Of a stretch of 43,759 nt of DNA, positions 39,562-43,759 are shown piece by piece (within the stretch, counting starts at the first letter, position 1; the number at the start of each line of letters is the position of its first letter). Under the pieces are notes generated by a model that did no database searches, was not told where the DNA came from, and saw nothing but the letters and a program-made list of their open reading frames with translations. The translations under genes and the position numbers were made by a program. The stretch comes from Amphibiibacter pelophylacis (lineage in GTDB: Bacteria > Pseudomonadota > Gammaproteobacteria > Burkholderiales > Burkholderiaceae_C), in NCBI RefSeq assembly GCF_037688875.1, contig NZ_JAWDIE010000023.1, positions 1-43,759 on the forward strand. The letters are read 5' to 3'.

Positions 39562-40062
39562 ATGACCGACCCCACCGACCTGACTGCCGCGTTCAAATCG
39601 TGCATGCGCACCCTGTTCAGCGGGGTGTGCATCGTCACCATGGACGACGGCCCGGAGCGCGGTGGCTTCACCGCCACCTCGGTGACCTCGCTCAGCGCCG
39701 AGCCGCCCGCGCTGCTGGTGGCGTGCAACGCCAGCTCGTCCTCGGGGCAGATGGTGGCGCGCACGCGGCGCTTCGCCGTCAATGTGCTGCGCGACGACCA
39801 GCGCGACATCGCTGACCGCTTCGCGGGCCTCGGCGGTCACCGGGGCGCAGCGCGTTTCCAGGAGGGCCTGTGGCGCCAGAACAGCGCCGATTCGCCGCCC
39901 ATCCTGTCTGGCGCTCTGGCCTGGCTGGATTGCGAGGTGGAAGAGCTGCTGACCCGGCACTCCCACCACATCCTGATCGGCCGCGTCACCGCCTGCCACA
40001 GCCACAGCGGAGAGCCTTTGCTCTACGGCCACGGCGGTTACCACCGGGGCGTCGGCCTGTAG
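39562..40062 (+). CDS. Flavin reductase-like FMN-binding protein
   Basis: A 166-residue protein with the split-barrel flavin reductase signature FKSCMRTLFSGVCIVTMDDG and FTATSVTSLSAEPPALLVAC, followed by the FAVNVLRDDQRDIADRFAG segment. Such proteins supply reduced FMN/FAD to two-component monooxygenases. No monooxygenase partner is visible nearby. ATG 39562 is chosen over earlier in-frame starts, which would overlap arginase. Confidence 0.85.
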   Translation: MTDPTDLTAAFKSCMRTLFSGVCIVTMDDGPERGGFTATSVTSLSAEPPALLVACNASSSSGQMVARTRRFAVNVLRDDQRDIADRFAGLGGHRGAARFQEGLWRQNSADSPPILSGALAWLDCEVEELLTRHSHHILIGRVTACHSHSGEPLLYGHGGYHRGVGL

Positions 40063-40103
40063 GCTGACCTGCAGGCCGGACGATTTTCACTGAAGGACGA
40101 TTC

Positions 40104-40742
40104 ATGATTCTTGCCAGCATCAACCTGGGCCAGGCGCAGCCGCTGCCTGGACACAAAAGCCCCAGCGGCATCGCCAAAAAGCCGGTTGCCGGGCCGGTTC
40201 TCCTCGACGCGCAGGGCCTGATGGGCGATGCGGTGTGCAACCGGAGCGTCCATGGCGGCCCCGATCAGGCGGTTTATGTCTATGGCGAACCCGATTACGC
40301 CGCGTGGTCCGAACTGCTGGGCCGCACCCTGCCGCCCGGGACCTTGGGCGAGAACCTGACCGTGTCCGGGCTGGACAGCCGCGATCTGGCCGTGGGCGAC
40401 CGCCTGCAGATCCAGGAGGTGCTGCTGGAGGTGACCGCGCCGCGCTTCCCCTGCGCCACGCTGGCGCAGCACATGGACGACCCCGGTTTTGTGAAGCGCT
40501 TTCGCGACGTGGGGCGCCCGGGCGTGTACTGCCGCGTGCTGGAGGGTGGCTTTCTGACGCCGGGCGACGCCGTGCAGATGACGCCGTTTGCGGGCGACCG
40601 CATCGGCATGACCGACCTGTTCAGCGACCACTTCCACGCCTCCCGCGACCCAGCCCTGCTTCGCCGCTGGCTGGCCGCGCCGCTGGCCCAGCGCCTGCGG
40701 CAGGAGCTGGGGGAGCGGTTGGAGAAGCTGCTTACTGCTTGA
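40104..40742 (+). CDS. MOSC domain protein (YiiM-like)
   Basis: A 212-residue protein with the MOSC core: VCNRSVHGGPDQAVYVYGEP, PGTLGENLTVSGLDSRDLAV and the conserved Cys in VTAPRFPCATLA. MOSC proteins act on or carry sulfur linked to molybdenum cofactor. The YiiM subgroup reduces N-hydroxylated compounds. AAGGACG precedes ATG 40104. Its last 11 nt overlap the end of the convergent lipoprotein gene, leaving no room for a terminator. Confidence 0.88.
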   Translation: MILASINLGQAQPLPGHKSPSGIAKKPVAGPVLLDAQGLMGDAVCNRSVHGGPDQAVYVYGEPDYAAWSELLGRTLPPGTLGENLTVSGLDSRDLAVGDRLQIQEVLLEVTAPRFPCATLAQHMDDPGFVKRFRDVGRPGVYCRVLEGGFLTPGDAVQMTPFAGDRIGMTDLFSDHFHASRDPALLRRWLAAPLAQRLRQELGERLEKLLTA

Positions 40743-41307
40743 CGCCGCAGTTGGCCTTTGTGATGTCCTGCGGGGTGCCCAAATTGCTCAAGCGTGCACA
40801 CAGTTTGCCGTCTGCCGCAAACCCTGCCACAAACTGCAGTTGCGCTCCATTTTTGCTGGGTGCATCCTGTAGCGCAATACCACTTCCACCATCCCTGCCA
40901 TAGGTAATGCCGGTGTTGGTCGCTATTCCGGTTCGGACGTCCGTATATCCGCTGGCCGAACTTGGCTTGACTTCACTGAGAGCATCAGTGAAGGTGGCCA
41001 AGCCAGCTTTGCTGGCGCAGGTGTTGTCGCTGTAGATGACCTCTTTGGTGGTCAATGTATTTGCAGTGCTATCAATCGTGATGGCGTTGCCATTGCCGTA
41101 GTAATAGCTGTCGCCGTTCGCTGCGACGGTGCTTCGCTTGTATGTCGATTCACAAGGGACGGTGTACACCCACGTGCCATCAAATGAGGCCGGGATAGCG
41201 TTTGAGCTGGCGGTCGATGTCGAGTCACTGCTTCCACCGCCCCCACAGGCGGCCAGCAGCACAGACAGGCATGCGGCGCTGAGCAGCGCAAGGGTGTTGT
41301 TTTTCAT
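40732..41307 (-). CDS. Lipoprotein with one copy of an unrecognised Cys-containing domain (third gene of array)
   Basis: A 191-residue predicted lipoprotein. The lipobox VLLAAC is followed by GGGGSS, so the mature protein starts at the lipidated Cys. One domain follows (about residues 37-191): IPASFDGTWVYTVPCESTYK, YYYGNGN, VIYSDNTCASKAG, GYTDVRTG and GKLCARL before the final NCG. The same ordered motifs occur in the two genes upstream, so they are paralogues. I recognise no known family. A near-identical AAGGAAACCCC ribosome binding site precedes this gene and the first gene of the array. It is the last gene of a minus-strand group and overlaps the MOSC gene tail to tail by 11 bp. Confidence 0.8.
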   Translation of the reverse strand: MKNNTLALLSAACLSVLLAACGGGGSSDSTSTASSNAIPASFDGTWVYTVPCESTYKRSTVAANGDSYYYGNGNAITIDSTANTLTTKEVIYSDNTCASKAGLATFTDALSEVKPSSASGYTDVRTGIATNTGITYGRDGGSGIALQDAPSKNGAQLQFVAGFAADGKLCARLSNLGTPQDITKANCGVKQ

Positions 41308-41343
41308 GGGGTTTCCTTGCTGTTCTGATTTTGAGTCAGTGGG

Positions 41344-42531
41344 TTATTGCTTGGTGTAGCAGATGGTCTGCGTGCCCGTCCCACTGGGGTTGACGGGAGT
41401 CACGCACAGCGTTCCGTTGGGTTTGATCCCTGCGAGAATCGACGGGCTCCCGGCGGTCACCGGTGACTTCAAATCCAGCGAACTGTCGGAAGTGGCTGTG
41501 GTTTCTGTCAAGGTGCCTCTGCGTGCAATGACATAGCCTTCCTGAGTGACTTGTTGAAGCTGGCTGGTATCGGCGACATAACGGATTGAGCCCGCTTTGC
41601 TGGTGCATTGATTGTCGCTGTACAGAATATCTTCCACGCTAACTGTGTTGTCTGTGCTATTGAAAGTCAGATTGGCTTGGTTTTCATAATAGGAACCATA
41701 GCCGGAGTCACTCCGGCGATCATAGGTTCTGTGGCAGGCCATGGGGGCCACCCATTTGCCCGACCAGAAGGCTGGAACGGCTGCCCCTGTATCGACCGGC
41801 TTGGAAAAATTCCCATCATCACGAATAGCACAATCGGCGGTACTCAGATCATCCGTCGTGTTCGTGCGGCTGTCTGCAAGGCAGAGTGAACCTTTGCTGT
41901 TCAATCCTGCGGTGAATTTACGCTGAATTCCCGTGTGATCGGTTGGCGCTGCTGCAGGAAAAAATCCGACGCCACTCCCATCATCGCCAGAGGTTTGGCT
42001 GATCACCGTTGATACTCCGGTCTGGACATCCTGGTAGCTTTCCACAGTGGGAGATTGAAGTTGCTGGAGTGAAATTGTGGTGACTATCGCCCCAGCTTTT
42101 TGCGTGCACTGATCATCACTGTATTGAATATCTTTTCCGGCGATAGTCTGTGCCTTGACATCAACTGTGAGCAAAGTGCCGTCACCATAATAAGTGCCCC
42201 CGCCGCTCTTGCTGAATGAGGGCTCGCAGGTCGAAGTGAAAATATAGCTTCCCGCCCATGAAGCAGGAAGGCCTGGAGGGTGTGCAGCTGGTTGGTCCGG
42301 TGTTCCACTGCTTGAATCGGTGGAAGTGCCTGTGCCGGTTGTCCCCGTCGTGCCAGTTGCTATCCCGGTATCAGCCACGCCAGTATTCGTGCTAGGGGTG
42401 CTTGTGCTTCCTACGTCAGCTGTTGTTGTTCCGGTGCTGGTTGTGGCCGTACTACTGCCCCCGCCCCCGCAAGCCGCCAGCAACACAGACAGAGAGACTG
42501 CACTCAACAAGGCCAATGTATTCGTTTTCAT
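41344..42531 (-). CDS. Lipoprotein with two tandem copies of the unrecognised domain (middle gene of array)
   Basis: A 395-residue predicted lipoprotein. The signal peptide MKTNTLALLSAVSLSVLLAA is followed by the lipobox Cys and GGGG. A 60-residue Thr/Ser/Gly-rich linker follows (about residues 26-85) and then two copies of the domain. Copy 1 contains LPASWAGSYIFTSTCEPSF, TYYGDG and IQYSDDQCTQKAG. Copy 2 contains VPAFWSGKWVAPMACHRTY, SYYENQ and ILYSDNQCTSKAG. Each copy ends with a Cys pair region (SLC...DC and TLC...IC). The frame is open upstream to 42654, but ATG 42531 starts the signal peptide. Probably an envelope protein of unknown function. Confidence 0.8.
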   Translation of the reverse strand: MKTNTLALLSAVSLSVLLAACGGGGSSTATTSTGTTTADVGSTSTPSTNTGVADTGIATGTTGTTGTGTSTDSSSGTPDQPAAHPPGLPASWAGSYIFTSTCEPSFSKSGGGTYYGDGTLLTVDVKAQTIAGKDIQYSDDQCTQKAGAIVTTISLQQLQSPTVESYQDVQTGVSTVISQTSGDDGSGVGFFPAAAPTDHTGIQRKFTAGLNSKGSLCLADSRTNTTDDLSTADCAIRDDGNFSKPVDTGAAVPAFWSGKWVAPMACHRTYDRRSDSGYGSYYENQANLTFNSTDNTVSVEDILYSDNQCTSKAGSIRYVADTSQLQQVTQEGYVIARRGTLTETTATSDSSLDLKSPVTAGSPSILAGIKPNGTLCVTPVNPSGTGTQTICYTKQ

Positions 42532-42559
42532 GAGATTTTCTTGAGCTTGAAAGAGTTGA

Positions 42560-43120
42560 TTACTTCTGTTTGTTTCCGCAACCAGCTTTGGCCATATTGG
42601 GAGCCACTTTAAGGTCGCCGTTGCTGGAAGCTCCGCACAGTTGCCCGCTGGCATTGATGCCGAAACTTTGGTTGTTTTGTGCGCCCTTGTAAATGGGTTC
42701 TGGATTCAGCGTAAATCCGCTGCCATCGCCATCAGAACTGATTTTTACATTGCTGACGGTTATTACGCCGGTTCGTGCGTTCTGATAGCCATCGAACGAG
42801 GCCTGCTTGAACTGGCTGCCATCGAAGGTGACTTCGAGGGCGCCTGCTTTTTGAGTGCATTTATCATCCGTGTAAGCAATTTCTTTGAGTATCAAAGTTT
42901 GATCTGTGCTATTGCTGATGAACATTGCGCCCGCATCATAATAATCCCCCGAAGAATCGGTTCGAGGGTAGCTTGGGGTGCAAGGTTCGGGGCTCGCCCA
43001 CGTCCCGTCCCAAGCGGCGGGGACTGCCCGGGTGTCTTCGGAGGAGCCTCCGCCCCCACAAGCTGCCAGCATCACAGACAGAGAGAGGCTGCTAAACAGC
43101 GCCAGCGTGTTCTTTTTCAT
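42560..43120 (-). CDS. Lipoprotein with one copy of the unrecognised domain (first gene of array)
   Basis: A 186-residue predicted lipoprotein. The signal peptide MKKNTLALFSSLSLSVMLAA is followed by Cys and GGGGSS. The domain contains VPAAWDGTWASPEPCTPSYP, DYYDAG, IAYTDDKCTQKAG, GYQNARTG, GQLCGAS and a terminal GCGNKQK. Four cysteines in the domain could make two disulfides. It is first in the three-gene array, behind an AAGGAAACCCC ribosome binding site. Base composition of the array looks clearly lower in G+C than the flanking genes. Confidence 0.8.
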   Translation of the reverse strand: MKKNTLALFSSLSLSVMLAACGGGGSSEDTRAVPAAWDGTWASPEPCTPSYPRTDSSGDYYDAGAMFISNSTDQTLILKEIAYTDDKCTQKAGALEVTFDGSQFKQASFDGYQNARTGVITVSNVKISSDGDGSGFTLNPEPIYKGAQNNQSFGINASGQLCGASSNGDLKVAPNMAKAGCGNKQK

Positions 43121-43221
43121 GGGGTTTCCTTGTGAATGTCAGGTTTGAATGTCTCGCATCAGACGGAAATATCCAAGCCCTGCAAGCCCTTGCCCGAGTC
43201 AAAAGCCAGGTCTTTTGTTGG

Positions 43222-43246
43222 AAAAAAATCACACCTTAGGATGTGA
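43222..43246 (-). terminator. Possible terminator of the DUF1415-type gene
   Basis: On the minus strand TCACA (43246-43242) pairs with TGTGA (43233-43229), with CC/GG inside after a bulged T and a short loop. Seven T follow (A run 43222-43228 on the plus strand). The stop codon of the upstream gene lies inside the hairpin. The stem is short. Confidence 0.5.
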
Positions 43247-43759
43247 AAAAAGTGTTTGCCAACCCGCCACCCCCAACCCTCGCAGATGACGGATATTCTG
43301 TTCATAAATACGATCCGTATCGCCGCGGCGTGCGGCATAGGATTCAATCGCTTCGGCCAGGCTGTCTTCGCGCAGCAGATGCAGCGTGGGATAGGGCGAG
43401 CGGTTGGTGCAGTGGCTCATATCGTCTTCGGGCTCGCCCGCGAAGACAAAGCCGGGGTGAAACGGCGCAATCTGGAAAATGCCGTCCAGCTCCAGCGCTT
43501 CAAGCAGCGCATCGGTTGCGTCGAGAAACTGGTTGAAATCCAGAAAATCCGGCCACAGGTGCGGCAGCACCAGCAGCGTGGTGTCGCGCGTGCTGGCGGG
43601 CAGGTCCGCCAGGGCCTGCAGCTCGGTCTGGAGATCGGCCAGCGCAGCGTCTTCGTCGCGGGCGGCCGACACTGTCAGGTGCAGGCGTCCCGCGTCGAGC
43701 ACCGGCTTGGCGAAGGGGCACAGGCCCAGGCCCACGACGGCGGCCTCCAGCCAGCGGCG
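43229..43759 (-). CDS. DUF1415-family protein (partial, 5' end beyond window)
   Basis: The visible 176 codons encode RRWLEAAVVGLGLCPFAKPV and continue to FAGEPEDDMSHCTNRSPYPT and IYEQNIRHLRGLGVAGW, matching DUF1415 as far as I recall. The WLE...VxGLxLCPFA segment normally follows a short N-terminal stretch. The frame is still open at the right edge, so the gene is cut rather than starting at the GTG near 43735. Function is unknown. Confidence 0.8.
   Translation of the reverse strand, partial: RRWLEAAVVGLGLCPFAKPVLDAGRLHLTVSAARDEDAALADLQTELQALADLPASTRDTTLLVLPHLWPDFLDFNQFLDATDALLEALELDGIFQIAPFHPGFVFAGEPEDDMSHCTNRSPYPTLHLLREDSLAEAIESYAARRGDTDRIYEQNIRHLRGLGVAGWQTLFSHPKV

Noticed and set aside
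43229..43735. Taking the GTG near 43735 as the start of the DUF1415-type gene
   Set aside because: The frame continues upstream as RRWLEAAVV, matching the family, to the window edge. The gene is therefore partial.
1..43759. Search for CRISPR arrays, insertion sequences, tRNA or rRNA genes
   Set aside because: No regularly spaced repeats, transposase-like proteins, terminal inverted repeats flanking a gene, or cloverleaf-like segments were noticed by eye.

Overview
The window comes from a high-G+C betaproteobacterium, probably order Burkholderiales and perhaps Comamonadaceae. This is inferred from three things: the S10-spc-alpha ribosomal order with infA and rpmJ between secY and rpsM; the dsbD gene directly behind rplQ; and an Arg/Pro-rich tail on S3. 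No rRNA, tRNA, insertion sequence, phage gene or CRISPR array was seen, and no gene-free stretch exceeds about 215 bases.

Layout. (1) 1-14500, plus strand: the tail of tuf, the S10 operon (rpsJ to rpsQ), a terminator followed by a promoter at the S10/spc boundary, the spc operon (rplN to rpmJ, with secY and infA) and the alpha operon (rpsM, rpsK, rpsD, rpoA, rplQ), closed by a strong terminator. (2) 14541-20156, plus: dsbD (periplasmic disulfide reductase), murI (glutamate racemase) and a large FtsX/YbbP-type permease. (3) 20172-25729, minus: one apparent operon, creatinase followed by a PotABCD-type ABC importer. (4) 25905-27920: two divergent GATase1/AraC (GlxA-type) regulators. (5) 28009-36693, plus: glyA-sdaB-soxBDAG-purU, a compact sarcosine catabolic operon. 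(6) 36745-40742: nitroreductase-like, methyltransferase, MAPEG, arginase, flavin reductase-like and MOSC genes. (7) 40732-43120, minus: three tandem lipoproteins carrying four copies of a Cys-containing domain I do not recognise. (8) A DUF1415-type gene that runs off the right edge.

How the genes work together. Regions 3-5 read as one creatine-to-pyruvate island. The importer may bring in creatine and creatinase splits it into sarcosine and urea. Heterotetrameric sarcosine oxidase makes glycine plus 5,10-methylene-THF, and GlyA condenses these to serine. SdaB deaminates serine to pyruvate, and PurU can vent surplus one-carbon units as formate. Both arms carry a pair of TGWCGY half-sites exactly 21 bp apart, in the same orientation toward the gene and 65-66 nt before the start codon. 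This suggests that one or both flanking regulators co-ordinate the two operons.

The least explained part is the 1-2-1 domain lipoprotein array at 40732-43120. Base composition there looks lower in G+C than the flanks, and the four domain copies have diverged strongly.
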